This document shows positions 45,228 through 54,002 of a DNA stretch of 64,000 nucleotides, piece by piece; within the stretch, counting starts at the first letter, position 1, and the number at the start of each line of letters is the position of its first letter. The position numbers were made by a program, and so were the translations under genes. Source of the DNA: JAVHYG01 sp040390025. Its GTDB lineage: Bacteria > Pseudomonadota > Gammaproteobacteria > Diplorickettsiales > Diplorickettsiaceae. The notes beneath the pieces were generated by a model. The model made no database searches. It was given only the letters and a program-made list of their open reading frames with translations, and was not told the origin of the DNA. The DNA lies in the NCBI GenBank assembly GCA_040390025.1, contig JAZJZD010000007.1, positions 62,001-126,000 of the forward strand, read 5' to 3'.

Positions 45228-45408
45228 TTTATTATTCTCCTAAGAGCTTAACTAGTTAAGCTGGTCATTATTTAACCTTTATTTGGTATTGTCAACTTTT
45301 TGAGATATTTATATCTAAAAAATTGATTTAGGAGGTAAAGGTGAGTAGAGAGAGAGGAAGAAGAAAGGGACTTTAATGAGCAGGAGGGAAGATTATATAC
45401 TTATTGTA

Positions 45409-45464
45409 CCCCGCCCCTATCTTTCAAGCTATAAGTCATTGAAAAACTTAATACGAGTGGTATA
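45409..45464 (-). repeat. Fragment of dispersed repeats
   Basis: 45409-45445 matches, in reverse, the right half of the 20318-20381 inverted repeat (CCTATCTTTCAAGCTATAAG). 45454-45464 (CGAGTGGTATA) equals the right arm of the 20166 element. Confidence 0.6.
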
Positions 45465-45471
45465 TAAAAAT

Positions 45472-45500
45472 AAAAAAACCCGGGAATCCCCGGGTTTTTT
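45472..45500 (-). terminator. Intrinsic terminator of barrel paralogue 4
   Basis: AAACCCGGGAATCCCCGGGTTT with a long T-run on the minus strand, 27 bp after the stop at 45527. Confidence 0.9.
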
Positions 45501-45526
45501 ATAAAACTTAAGGTTCGATTAATCGA

Positions 45527-46201
45527 TTAACCGAAGTTATAACCTAAGCCGACGGCAACAAAGTCAATACTACCAGGACGGTTGTTTCCTACAGGTTGAA
45601 TGCGTGTCCATGAGGTATCAACTGAAACGTTAGGCGTAATGTCATAGCTTACACCAATAGCCGCTTCAGGCGCCCATTTGTGCTTTGCTATATTAGCTGC
45701 GCCATTAAGATCGTAGGTAGCTGGGTTACCATTCTCAGTAGTTTTCCCATTTACTGTCGTTGTTAAATAAGCAACACCTAACTTACCATAAACATTCAAA
45801 TTATTTGCAATAGGAAGAATAGCTTTACCCGCTAAATCAATTGCATTCTCTTTTAATGAAATAGAAGCTGGAGTCAAATCTGCGCCAATGGTTCCATTAA
45901 CCTTTTTCTTATTTAATTGTAAATAACCCATTTCAACCGCAAAATTTTGGTTAAATTGGTAACCGATCGCTAAACGGCCCGCTAAACCATTGTTGGATAG
46001 GTTAGTTGCATCAGCTGCATCGGGTTTGAAATCAAGCTTAGCTGCTTCCGAAATAGCAGAGATATTGGTTTTGTTATTCATGTGGGTATTAGCGTAACCC
46101 AATTGGCCGGTCACATACACGCCTGGAGCGGCAGCATTAGCAGCCATAACACCAAGTGCAGAAACACCGAGTACAGCAGTTGTGAGTACTTTCTTAAGCA
46201 T
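45527..46201 (-). CDS. Outer-membrane beta-barrel protein, paralogue 4
   Basis: 224 residues. Nearly the same signal peptide as paralogue 3 (MLKKVLTTAVLGVSALGVMA) and loops most like paralogue 2 (NISAISEAAKLDFK, LTPASISLKENAIDLAGK). Terminal strand VAVGLGYNFG. An AGGAGAG-type site precedes the ATG and a strong terminator follows. The mix of shared segments with paralogues 2 and 3 suggests duplication with some recombination; this is inference from reading the proteins. Confidence 0.87.
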   Translation of the reverse strand: MLKKVLTTAVLGVSALGVMAANAAAPGVYVTGQLGYANTHMNNKTNISAISEAAKLDFKPDAADATNLSNNGLAGRLAIGYQFNQNFAVEMGYLQLNKKKVNGTIGADLTPASISLKENAIDLAGKAILPIANNLNVYGKLGVAYLTTTVNGKTTENGNPATYDLNGAANIAKHKWAPEAAIGVSYDITPNVSVDTSWTRIQPVGNNRPGSIDFVAVGLGYNFG

Positions 46202-46395
46202 TTATTATTCTCTCCTAAGAGGTTAACTAGTTAAACGAAGCCCTATTTAAACGTTCAGCCAACTCATTGTCAAGCATGTCAAGTAGACAACCGCTCTATT
46301 TTGTATACGTTATTACTCAATATGTATGTAAGTAAAATGCTAAATGACGAAAATAAAAAGCAGCTAACATTACTAAAAAGATAATGTTATATCTA

Positions 46396-46422
46396 AAAAA
46401 ACCCCTTTAAAAAAGGGGTTTT
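46396..46422 (-). terminator. Intrinsic terminator of barrel paralogue 5
   Basis: AAACCCC / GGGGTTT stem with T-run on the minus strand, 20 bp after the stop codon at 46442. Confidence 0.85.
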
Positions 46423-46441
46423 AATTGAGTTGATAGAAAAA

Positions 46442-47212
46442 TTAACCGAAAGTATAACCTACACCAACAGCAAGGTAGTTGATGTTGCCAGCACGCTTGC
46501 TTGCCACAGGATGTATGTGCGTAAAGGAAGTGTCTACGCTGACATTCGGAGTAATGTCATAGCCCATACCTACAGCAACTTCAGGTGCCCATTGATGCTT
46601 AGCAATCCCGTATTGGTTATTGAGATCAATGGTAACAGGAACGGTATCGTTATGTTTTTCTTCTAACTGCGTCGTCAAATACGCAGCACCAACTTTTCCA
46701 TAAATATTAACGTTATGGGTAATGGGTAATATGCCTTTTCCTGCGATATCGATTGCATTTTGCTGGTTGGAAGTGCTGATATTGCCTCCATTAATGGTTT
46801 CTTTTTGTAATTGCAGATAACCTACTTCAATCGCAAAATTTTGATTGAACTTGTAGCCCATCGCTAAACGACTGGCAAGACCGTCATTGGCTAAACCAAC
46901 ACCGACGTCAGCAGGGAGTTTAGATTTCATGTTTGTATCGGCATAACCTACTTGGCCGCTAACATATAAGCCAGCAGGTAATCCACCATTACGTTGCAAA
47001 GAAATCGCTTGCATGAATGAATCATTATTTTTAGCTTCGTTTACTTTTGCAACAGGTGCAGGTTTGCTTTTACGTGTAACAGAAGTGTGATGGGTGTGCT
47101 TTTTATTATTTTTAGCATCGTGGGAAGCGTCCGCAGGAGTTGCAGCATTCGCTGTTATAATCGCTAATGCTGAAACACTGAGTAGACCGGTTGTTATTAT
47201 TTTCTTTAACAT
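46442..47212 (-). CDS. Outer-membrane beta-barrel protein, paralogue 5, with basic linker
   Basis: 256 residues, the longest of the set. After the signal peptide (MLKKIITTGLLSVSALAIIT) there is a linker of about 50 residues rich in His, Lys and Asn (HDAKNNKKHTHHTSVTRKSK) before the barrel begins at GLYVSGQVGYADTN. Such a basic/His-rich periplasmic segment is absent from the other six. It could bind metal or peptidoglycan, or be a spacer. The barrel part and C-terminus (LAVGVGYTFG) match the group. Confidence 0.85.
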   Translation of the reverse strand: MLKKIITTGLLSVSALAIITANAATPADASHDAKNNKKHTHHTSVTRKSKPAPVAKVNEAKNNDSFMQAISLQRNGGLPAGLYVSGQVGYADTNMKSKLPADVGVGLANDGLASRLAMGYKFNQNFAIEVGYLQLQKETINGGNISTSNQQNAIDIAGKGILPITHNVNIYGKVGAAYLTTQLEEKHNDTVPVTIDLNNQYGIAKHQWAPEVAVGMGYDITPNVSVDTSFTHIHPVASKRAGNINYLAVGVGYTFG

Positions 47213-47425
47213 AGTTATTGTTTTCTCCTAAGAGATATTTTTTATTAGAGAGGCGACATTTAATCGTCTCTAGTGAAAATTGTCAATTTATTGCTTATAA
47301 GACAGCTATTTTTTCTCCAAGAGAGATTTGATAAGTAAAAAATATCTATTTTTTACCCTGCGGCTTTAATCCATATTATCTAACAATGTGGATTAAAGCG
47401 ACGCAGAATTAAAATTAGAATTGCA

Positions 47426-48067
47426 TTATCCAAAATAATAAGAAACGCCAATGGCATAAAAGTCACTACTAGGCGCGTGGTTACCGCCCCCAACCTTTTG
47501 AATACGATTCCAGGAAACATCAATCGGTACATTTGGCTTTAGTGTGTAACTCAAGCCGAGACCAAAAGTAGGTTCTAAGGTATTTGAGTAGTTAGAAAAT
47601 GAAGCTGTCTTAGGCGCTGTTGCATTCGCATAGCCTTGAGAATTGGCCTTCACATAGGCAATTCCTAATTTTCCGTAAGCACTCAAGTCATTGGTTAGCG
47701 GTACAATACTTTTTCCAACTAAATCGTAGGCTCTTTCTTTGCTGGAGGCGCCTGCCGCATAACCCGAACCACTTGCGTTAATATCCGTGTTACTGAAGCG
47801 ACGATAACCTAATTCAACGGCTAAATTTTCATTAAGTTGATAACCAAAAGCTAAACGATAAGCAATGGCATTATTGTTGAGATCGGGTAAACCTACAGGG
47901 GTGCCTGCATTTCTCACACTAACCAGGTCACTTGTCTTAATATGGGTATTACCGTAGCCCAATTGTGCACTGGCATAAAACCCAGGCATTTCCGCATGCG
48001 CAGCTTGAGTGATACTAAAGGAAGAAATACCTATGAGTAAGGTAGCGGTGGAAATTTTTTTTAGCAT
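47426..48067 (-). CDS. Outer-membrane beta-barrel protein, paralogue 6
   Basis: 213 residues; more distant from paralogues 1-5 and closer to paralogue 7. Signal peptide MLKKISTATLLIGISSFSIT ending AAHA. Barrel strands GFYASAQLGYGNTHIK, IAYRLAFGYQLNENLAVELGYRRFS, FGLGLSYTLKPNVPIDVSWNRI; terminal strand YAIGVSYYFG. GGAGG lies before the ATG. Confidence 0.85.
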   Translation of the reverse strand: MLKKISTATLLIGISSFSITQAAHAEMPGFYASAQLGYGNTHIKTSDLVSVRNAGTPVGLPDLNNNAIAYRLAFGYQLNENLAVELGYRRFSNTDINASGSGYAAGASSKERAYDLVGKSIVPLTNDLSAYGKLGIAYVKANSQGYANATAPKTASFSNYSNTLEPTFGLGLSYTLKPNVPIDVSWNRIQKVGGGNHAPSSDFYAIGVSYYFG

Positions 48068-48128
48068 AATGCCTCCAACGTTTAGAATTATATTAATAAG
48101 GCTGTGTATTAAAATTTAATGATTGTTA

Positions 48129-48158
48129 AGAGGTTGTCTTCAACTGAAGACAACCTCT
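48129..48158. repeat. Short hairpin of MITE-end sequences
   Basis: Perfect 14-bp arms (AGAGGTTGTCTTCA / TGAAGACAACCTCT) with a 2-base centre. The arms equal the MITE terminal repeat with one change, as if two element ends had been joined by internal deletion. It lies downstream of paralogue 7, but without a T-run. Confidence 0.65.
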
Positions 48159-48270
48159 AATGTAAATTAGTTTATCCCTATTTCCTTCTTTTAACCATAG
48201 CGACGATGATTAAAATGGGTGTGTATTACCAATTTAATCATAATTATAAATATAAATTTTTATGAGTATC

Positions 48271-48864
48271 TTAACCAAAGTAATAAGCAAGTCCTACGGA
48301 GTAAAAATCAGCATTGGGGATGGAATTATTTCCACCGACGCTTTGTAGGCGAGTCCAGGCTAAATCAAGCAAAATACTCGGCGTTATGTCATAACTTAAA
48401 CCTAGGCCAAATGCAGGGATCCAACTATCGGAGTAACCTAAATAAGACACTCCATTTACAATGGTTGAACCATTGGCTTTAAAGTAGGCTAATCCCAATT
48501 TGCCATAGATATCAAAGTTAGTAGAAAGGGGTAATATCGGTTTTGCCATAAAGTCGATAGCTTTTTCGCTTAAGGAAATATTTTGACCGAGAACCCCGCC
48601 GACACCGGAGAAGTTTACGTCGGAGAATCGAATATAACCTACTTCTACTGCTAAGTTCTGATTAAATTGATAACCGCCAGCAACACGGCCTGTAAAAACG
48701 ACTCTGTCGTTAATCGAAAGGGCCGCAGCATCCGATGCTTGTGCATGTGTATTACCTGATCCAATTTGGCCTAAAATATAAAACCCTGGGACAGTAGCAT
48801 TCGTTAAAGCCGGAAAGGTACAGAAGAGAAGAAATAGGGTTTTTAATCCAATTTTTTTACACAT
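48271..48864 (-). CDS. Outer-membrane beta-barrel protein, paralogue 7
   Basis: 197 residues, most like paralogue 6 (GFYILGQIGSGNTHAQ, FNQNLAVEVGYIRFSDVN, FGLGLSYDITPSILLDLAWTRLQSVGG, YSVGLAYYFG). Signal peptide MCKKIGLKTLFLLFCTFPAL ending TNA. It is the shortest and outermost member; AAGGAG precedes the ATG. It is divergent from ubiA. Confidence 0.85.
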   Translation of the reverse strand: MCKKIGLKTLFLLFCTFPALTNATVPGFYILGQIGSGNTHAQASDAAALSINDRVVFTGRVAGGYQFNQNLAVEVGYIRFSDVNFSGVGGVLGQNISLSEKAIDFMAKPILPLSTNFDIYGKLGLAYFKANGSTIVNGVSYLGYSDSWIPAFGLGLSYDITPSILLDLAWTRLQSVGGNNSIPNADFYSVGLAYYFG

Positions 48865-48962
48865 GATTACGCACTCCTTGCGAATAAAAATAGCTCGATT
48901 AGTATTTACGATACGATGGAAATCATTTTAAAAGTTGCTCTACTTATTATACGATACCTTTC

Positions 48963-49820
48963 ATGAACCAGCACTATCGTTTCCCCGCTTATCTACGTTT
49001 ACTTCGGTTCCATCAGCCTGTTGGGGGCTTTTTGCTTTTATGGCCAACATTATGGGCATTGTGGTTAGCAGGAAATGGACATCCCTCTATTAAGCTTATT
49101 TTTTTATTTACGCTAGGTACTTTTTTAATGCGGGGGTTAGGCTGTGTTGCTAATGATATTGCTGATCGAAACTTTGATGGTTTTGTGACTCGAACAAAGA
49201 AAAGGCCTTTAGTTAGCGGCGAAATAACGCTTAAAGAAGCATTGATTTTGTTATTATTTTTATGTTTTTTAGCACTCTGCTTAGTACTTCAGCTTAATTA
49301 CTTGACGATAAAGCTTTCTATTATTGGTCTTGCTCTAGCACTTATTTATCCTTATACCAAGCGTTTTACTTACTGGCCGCAGTGGGTATTGGGATTGGCA
49401 TTCTCATGGGGAGTTCCCATGGCGTTTGCAGCGCAAATGAATAAAGTACCCGCTATTGCTTGGCTACTTTTTATGAGTGCCTCTTTATGGCCATTGGCTT
49501 ATGATACGATATATGCCATGGTGGATAGGGAAGATGATAAAAAAATAGGCATTAAGTCAACAGCACTTTTGTTTGGTCGAAATGAAACGCTTTTTATAGG
49601 GATAGTCCAGTGTACTTTTATCGCTTTATTGATTTGCTTAGGCCTTTTGCTTAAATTGCACGGCATTTTTTATATAGCCTTAAGCGTTGCTGGTGGATTG
49701 CTGATTTATCAACACTATTTGATTAAAGATCGAAAGCCCGAGCATTGCTTTAAGGCCTTTCTTAATAATAACTGGGTAGGCGCATTATTATTTTTAGGAT
49801 TCCTATTAGGTATGTTATGA
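48963..49820 (+). CDS. ubiA: 4-hydroxybenzoate polyprenyltransferase
   Basis: 285 residues (E. coli 290). Membrane prenyltransferase of ubiquinone synthesis. The two Asp-rich motifs are present: NDIADRNFDGFVTRTKKRPL and DTIYAMVDREDD. LLLWPTLWALWLA and GLALALIYPYTKRFTYWPQ also match. Many membrane helices. Its stop overlaps the coaD start by 4 bp. Confidence 0.95.
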   Translation: MNQHYRFPAYLRLLRFHQPVGGFLLLWPTLWALWLAGNGHPSIKLIFLFTLGTFLMRGLGCVANDIADRNFDGFVTRTKKRPLVSGEITLKEALILLLFLCFLALCLVLQLNYLTIKLSIIGLALALIYPYTKRFTYWPQWVLGLAFSWGVPMAFAAQMNKVPAIAWLLFMSASLWPLAYDTIYAMVDREDDKKIGIKSTALLFGRNETLFIGIVQCTFIALLICLGLLLKLHGIFYIALSVAGGLLIYQHYLIKDRKPEHCFKAFLNNNWVGALLFLGFLLGML

Positions 49821-50296
49821 ATAAAATAGTTATATATCCTGGCACGTTCGACCCTATTACCAATGGACATCTTGATCTGGCGCAACGCGCGGCACGTTTA
49901 TTTGAACATGTCATTGTCGCTGTCGCTAAAAATCCAAGTAAGACACCCTTATTTGCTTTGGATAAACGAATCGAATTAGCAAAGGGTGCATTAGAGAATT
50001 TAAATAACGTAACAGTAACGGGGTTTGATGGTTTGCTAATAGACTGCGCAAAGCAACATAAAGCGCACGTAATCCTTAGAGGATTACGTGCTGTTTCCGA
50101 TTTTGAATATGAATTTCAATTAGCGAGCATGAACCGAAATATGATGCCAGAGCTGGAAACCTTGTTTTTAACACCTTCAGAACAACATTCGTTTATTTCA
50201 GCCAACTTAGTCAGAGAGATTGCAAGTCTTGGCGGGAATGTGGCACAGTTTGTTCCTCCTATTGTTGCTCAGGCATTAAAAGAATGCGTGCGCTAA
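49817..50296 (+). CDS. coaD: Phosphopantetheine adenylyltransferase
   Basis: 159 residues (E. coli 159). Fourth step of coenzyme A synthesis. Nucleotidyltransferase motif YPGTFDPITNGHLDLAQRAA with TxGH-type TNGH, then LRGLRAVSDFEYEFQLASMNR and FISANLVREIASLGGNV. Overlaps ubiA by 4 bp; ferredoxin gene 13 bp downstream. Confidence 0.96.
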   Translation: MNKIVIYPGTFDPITNGHLDLAQRAARLFEHVIVAVAKNPSKTPLFALDKRIELAKGALENLNNVTVTGFDGLLIDCAKQHKAHVILRGLRAVSDFEYEFQLASMNRNMMPELETLFLTPSEQHSFISANLVREIASLGGNVAQFVPPIVAQALKECVR

Positions 50297-50308
50297 ACAA
50301 AGTATACT

Positions 50309-50572
50309 ATGGCTCTTTTAATTACCGATGACTGCATAAACTGTGATGTATGCGAACCAGAATGTCCCAATGAGGCTATTTCACAGGGCGAGCTCATCTA
50401 TGAAATAAACCCTGATAAATGTACCGAATGTGTCGGTCATTTTGATGCGGCACAATGTGTCCAGGTTTGCCCTGTAGCCTGTATTATCATTAATCCAAAG
50501 CATTTAGAGACCCAAGAACAGCTTTTAGAAAAGTATAAAAAATTAACGGCTGTAAAGGAAAACGCGGCTTAG
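50309..50572 (+). CDS. yfhL: YfhL-type 2[4Fe-4S] ferredoxin
   Basis: 87 residues (E. coli YfhL 86). Two 4Fe-4S sets: CINCDVCEPECPNEAI and CTECVGHFDAAQCVQVCPVACI; the second has the insertion between the second and third Cys typical of the YfhL/Allochromatium type. coaD-ferredoxin is a recurrent pair. Confidence 0.92.
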   Translation: MALLITDDCINCDVCEPECPNEAISQGELIYEINPDKCTECVGHFDAAQCVQVCPVACIIINPKHLETQEQLLEKYKKLTAVKENAA

Positions 50573-50620
50573 GGCTTCTTATAACAGCCAAATCAAGCGA
50601 CAAAGTATAAGTAAAAAAGC

Positions 50621-50653
50621 TTAGTTGTTGTTTTTTTTAAACCAAGACCTCAT
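50621..50653 (-). CDS. Possible 10-residue peptide with strong RBS
   Basis: On the minus strand AGGAGG lies eight bases before an ATG (50651-50653) that opens a 10-codon frame, MRSWFKKNNN, ending TAA. The ribosome-binding site is stronger than that of most genes here. Nothing else supports it; no leader-peptide target is obvious on this strand. Confidence 0.3.
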   Translation of the reverse strand: MRSWFKKNNN

Positions 50654-50736
50654 AATACGCCTCCTAGACCTATGCCAAAAGACAGCTTTTCGCGTAAGTC
50701 CAGGTTTTCAGAATTGCTTATTTAAGAGGGCCTTCT

Positions 50737-50913
50737 ATGGCAGTCCAAAAATCACGTAAATCCCATTCCAAACAAGGTATGCGCCGTGCGCATAGCGCTT
50801 TAAGTTCTCCTTCGCTGGCTATTGATGCAACTAGCGGTGAAACCCACTTACGTCACCATGTCACTAAAGATGGCTATTATCGTGGAAAAAAGGTCATAAA
50901 GGATAAGGAATAA
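50737..50913 (+). CDS. rpmF: 50S ribosomal protein L32
   Basis: 58 residues (E. coli 57): MAVQKSRKSHSKQGMRRAHS..., ending YYRGKKVIKDKE, with AGAGGG before the ATG. The frame matches L32 along its length, including SGETHLRHHVTKDGYYRG. It heads the plsX-fab cluster as in E. coli, 10 bp before plsX. The YceD gene that usually precedes rpmF is absent. Confidence 0.95.
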   Translation: MAVQKSRKSHSKQGMRRAHSALSSPSLAIDATSGETHLRHHVTKDGYYRGKKVIKDKE

Positions 50914-50923
50914 TTCCTTTAAA

Positions 50924-51958
50924 ATGTCCCACTATACACTTGCAATTGATGCCATGGGGGGGGATTACGGACCGTCCGTGACGGTTCCTGCTGCCTTAAC
51001 GGCCCTAAACGCGGATCCTGGGCTGCGTATTATCTTGGTGGGTGATATTGCCGCATTACAACAACAGCTACAGCTTAATAAAGCCATTATTCATGAGCGT
51101 TTGATACTTCATGCGGCTTCACAAACCGTGGCCATGGATGAGCCTCCTGCTTTAGCCTTACGTAACAAAAAAGATTCTTCGATGCGTGTTGCAATTAATC
51201 TTGTTAAGGATGGCCTTGCCCAAGCCTGTGTCAGTGCGGGAAATACCGGCGCACTCATGGCAACAGCTCGTTTTGTCCTAAAAACCTTACCAGGAATTGA
51301 TAGACCGGCTATTTCTGCTATGTTGCCGACGATGAAAGGACAGACGAAAGTGCGTGTATTAGATTTAGGAGCAAACGTAGATTCACAACCTGAATATCTC
51401 TTTCAATTTGCTGTCATGGGATCTGTATTAAGCGAATCAGTGGATAACATTGATAAACCTCGTGTAGGTTTACTCAACATTGGTTCCGAAGAAATTAAGG
51501 GTAATGAGCAGGTAAAAAAAGCGGCTGAAATGTTAAAAGCAAGTAGTCTCAACTATATTGGCTACGTCGAAGGCGATGCGATTTACCAAGGTATAGCCGA
51601 TGTCGTTGTGTGTGATGGTTTTGTGGGTAATGTTGCTTTAAAGGTAACAGAAGGCGTTGCCAAATTAGTCAGCCATTATATTAAATTAGCCTTTAACCGC
51701 AATTGGTTTGCACGACTTTGTGGTTTAGCCGCTTTATATGCCTTAAAAGGGTTACGTAAGCAATTAGATCCCGCGCATTATAATGGAGCAAGTTTAATTG
51801 GATTAAGAGGCATTGTTGTTAAGAGTCACGGTAGTGCAGATGCCTTTGCATTCAGTAATGCAATCAATGAAGCGGTCTTAGAAGTTAAGAAAAATATTCC
51901 CGAACGAATTAAAGAGCAAGTTGTTGGGCTATTAAAGGAATCTGACACTGATTTATGA
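50924..51958 (+). CDS. plsX: Phosphate acyltransferase PlsX
   Basis: 344 residues. Makes acyl-phosphate from acyl-ACP for phospholipid synthesis. LAIDAMGGDYGPSVTVPAAL at the N-terminus, SAGNTGALMATARFVLK, GSEEIKGNEQVKKAAEML and VVCDGFVGNVALKVTEG are typical. The stop overlaps the fabH start by 4 bp (translational coupling). Confidence 0.96.
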   Translation: MSHYTLAIDAMGGDYGPSVTVPAALTALNADPGLRIILVGDIAALQQQLQLNKAIIHERLILHAASQTVAMDEPPALALRNKKDSSMRVAINLVKDGLAQACVSAGNTGALMATARFVLKTLPGIDRPAISAMLPTMKGQTKVRVLDLGANVDSQPEYLFQFAVMGSVLSESVDNIDKPRVGLLNIGSEEIKGNEQVKKAAEMLKASSLNYIGYVEGDAIYQGIADVVVCDGFVGNVALKVTEGVAKLVSHYIKLAFNRNWFARLCGLAALYALKGLRKQLDPAHYNGASLIGLRGIVVKSHGSADAFAFSNAINEAVLEVKKNIPERIKEQVVGLLKESDTDL

Positions 51959-52905
51959 AATATTCTCAGATAGCCGGTACGGGTGCTTATTTACCAGAAA
52001 AAATTTTAACGAATGCTGATTTAATGAGACAAGGAGTTGATACCACAAATGAGTGGATCATTGAACGTACGGGCATTCATCAGCGGCATTTAGTGGGCTC
52101 ACAAGATAGTACCTCGAGTATGGCCATTGCTGCCGCAAAGCAAGCAATAGAAGCGGCTTCTTGCACAGCGGCGGATATCCAATTAATTATTGTTGCAACA
52201 AGTACACCGGATAAATTTTTCCCGAGTACGGCCTGTTTAGTCCAATCAGCTTTAGGTGTAGATGGCTGTCCTGCGTTCGATGTCGTAGCCGCTTGCGCCG
52301 GATTTAATTACGCGCTAAGTGTCGCGGATCAATTTATCCGTAATGGTCAAGTCAATACAGCACTGGTTATTGGTAGCGAAACCATGTCGAGTATTATCAA
52401 TTGGGAAGATAGATCGACCGCTATTTTATTTGGTGATGGTGCTGGCGCTGTCGTCTTAAAAGCAGCGGATGAGCCAGGAATTATCTCCACACATCTACAT
52501 GCGGCAGGTTCCTATAAGGATTTGCTCTATTTAGGTACCGGTTTGCGCGAAGAAAAAGCGCATTTGGTGATGCAAGGGCATGAAGTTTTTAAAATTGCAG
52601 TTAATAAGTTGAGTGCTGTATTAGAAGAAACGTTAAAAGCAAATCAAATAGATGCTGAAAAGATTGACTGGTTAATTCCTCATCAAGCTAATCTACGCAT
52701 TATTAGCGCTATGGCTAAGAAATTAGCGATGTCACTGGATAAAGTGGTAGTTACCGTGGATAAACATGGAAATACTTCAGCCGCTTCGGTTCCTTTAGCA
52801 TTAGATACGGCCGTGCGTGATGGACGTATAAAGCGGGGTCAATTGTTACTGATGGAAAGTTTTGGTGCCGGTTTGACGTGGGGGTCTGCATTAGTACGCT
52901 ACTAA
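51955..52905 (+). CDS. fabH: 3-oxoacyl-ACP synthase III
   Basis: 316 residues (E. coli 317). Starts fatty acid synthesis from acetyl-CoA and malonyl-ACP. Catalytic triad visible: Cys in FDVVAACAGFNYAL, His in IPHQANLRII and Asn in KHGNTSAASVPLAL. NEWIIERTGIHQRH is also typical. A long hairpin separates it from fabD. Confidence 0.96.
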   Translation: MKYSQIAGTGAYLPEKILTNADLMRQGVDTTNEWIIERTGIHQRHLVGSQDSTSSMAIAAAKQAIEAASCTAADIQLIIVATSTPDKFFPSTACLVQSALGVDGCPAFDVVAACAGFNYALSVADQFIRNGQVNTALVIGSETMSSIINWEDRSTAILFGDGAGAVVLKAADEPGIISTHLHAAGSYKDLLYLGTGLREEKAHLVMQGHEVFKIAVNKLSAVLEETLKANQIDAEKIDWLIPHQANLRIISAMAKKLAMSLDKVVVTVDKHGNTSAASVPLALDTAVRDGRIKRGQLLLMESFGAGLTWGSALVRY

Positions 52906-52916
52906 AACAGCAAAGC

Positions 52917-53025
52917 CGAGAATTTTATTTGATTTCGTTGTTGGATTGGCTTTTCCAATGTTCATGTACTCCGTGTACACTGCGCTTCTCAAAGCCAATC
53001 GTCTAGAACTCAAATAAAATATTCG
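52917..53025. repeat. 109-bp imperfect palindrome between fabH and fabD
   Basis: Outer arms 52917-52932 / 53010-53025 (16 bp, two mismatches), perfect inner arms 52944-52953 / 52991-53000 (GATTGGCTTT / AAAGCCAATC), and a central GTAC..GTAC. It could form one long stem-loop. No T-run. Likely another dispersed element; its effect on readthrough to fabD is unknown. Confidence 0.75.
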
Positions 53026-53064
53026 ACTCAAGTAAGTTATTGATTATTCCAAATAAATAAAGAT

Positions 53065-53994
53065 ATGTCTAAAAAAATTGCTTTTATTTTTCCAGGCCAA
53101 GGTTCACAAGCAGTCGGTATGTTATCGACTTTTGTGCCTGAGTATCCAATTATCCAAGAAACTTTTGCTGAGGCTTCCGAAGCATTAAATATTGATCTCT
53201 GGAAATTAAGCCAGGACGGTCCAGAGATAAGTTTGAATCAAACTGAAAACACACAACCTGCTTTGTTGGCAGCTAGCGTTGCACTCTGGCGGCTTTGGCG
53301 CGAAAAAGGCGGTGCTTTACCGCTATTTATGGCAGGACATAGTTTAGGTGAATACTCTGCGCTGGTTTGTGCAGGATCGCTGGAGTTCGTTACGGCTATT
53401 CGATTGGTAGCCGAGCGCGGGCGCTTAATGCAAGCCGCTGTACCGATCGGCACAGGCGCCATGGCAGCGATAGTCGGTTTAGAAAACGCGAAACTCCAAG
53501 AACTCTGCGACTCGCTTAAGAATGGTCAAGTGTTATCCCCAGCGAATTATAATTCAATTGGACAAACCGTTGTCGCAGGAAATAGCGAAGCTATTGATAG
53601 GCTCGTGGCGCAGGCAAAACAAGCGGGTGCTAAACTGGCTAAACGTATACCCGTTAGCGTTCCTTCTCATTGCGCATTAATGATACCTGCGGCAGAACGC
53701 TTGGCAGAACAGCTGCAACCGCTTACTTTTCTAAAACCACAATTACCGATTATTAATAATGTCGATGTAAAAATAGAGGAAGCACCACAGGTTATTAAGA
53801 ACGCATTAGTAAGGCAATTGTTTAGTCCAGTACGTTGGGTAGAAATTATTCAAAGTTTGGAACAAGCACAGATTGAACTTCTCATAGAATGTGGTCCGGG
53901 TAAAGTATTGGCTGGTTTGAATAAGCGAATTACGTCTATTCCTACTTTATCAATTCAAGAACCCGAAACCCTGCAACAAGCTTTAATTGCGTAA
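53065..53994 (+). CDS. fabD: Malonyl-CoA:ACP transacylase
   Basis: 309 residues (E. coli 309). Catalytic Ser in GHSLGEYSALVCAG, His in PSHCALM, Gln in FPGQGSQ and Arg in ERGRLMQ are all in place. Loads malonyl groups on ACP. fabG starts 8 bp later. Confidence 0.96.
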   Translation: MSKKIAFIFPGQGSQAVGMLSTFVPEYPIIQETFAEASEALNIDLWKLSQDGPEISLNQTENTQPALLAASVALWRLWREKGGALPLFMAGHSLGEYSALVCAGSLEFVTAIRLVAERGRLMQAAVPIGTGAMAAIVGLENAKLQELCDSLKNGQVLSPANYNSIGQTVVAGNSEAIDRLVAQAKQAGAKLAKRIPVSVPSHCALMIPAAERLAEQLQPLTFLKPQLPIINNVDVKIEEAPQVIKNALVRQLFSPVRWVEIIQSLEQAQIELLIECGPGKVLAGLNKRITSIPTLSIQEPETLQQALIA

Positions 53995-54002
53995 GGATTT
54001 TT

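Noticed and set aside
42934..48864. Phase-variable switching system in the barrel cluster
   Set aside because: No recombinase, invertible segment or homopolymeric switch tract was found; only duplication is supported.
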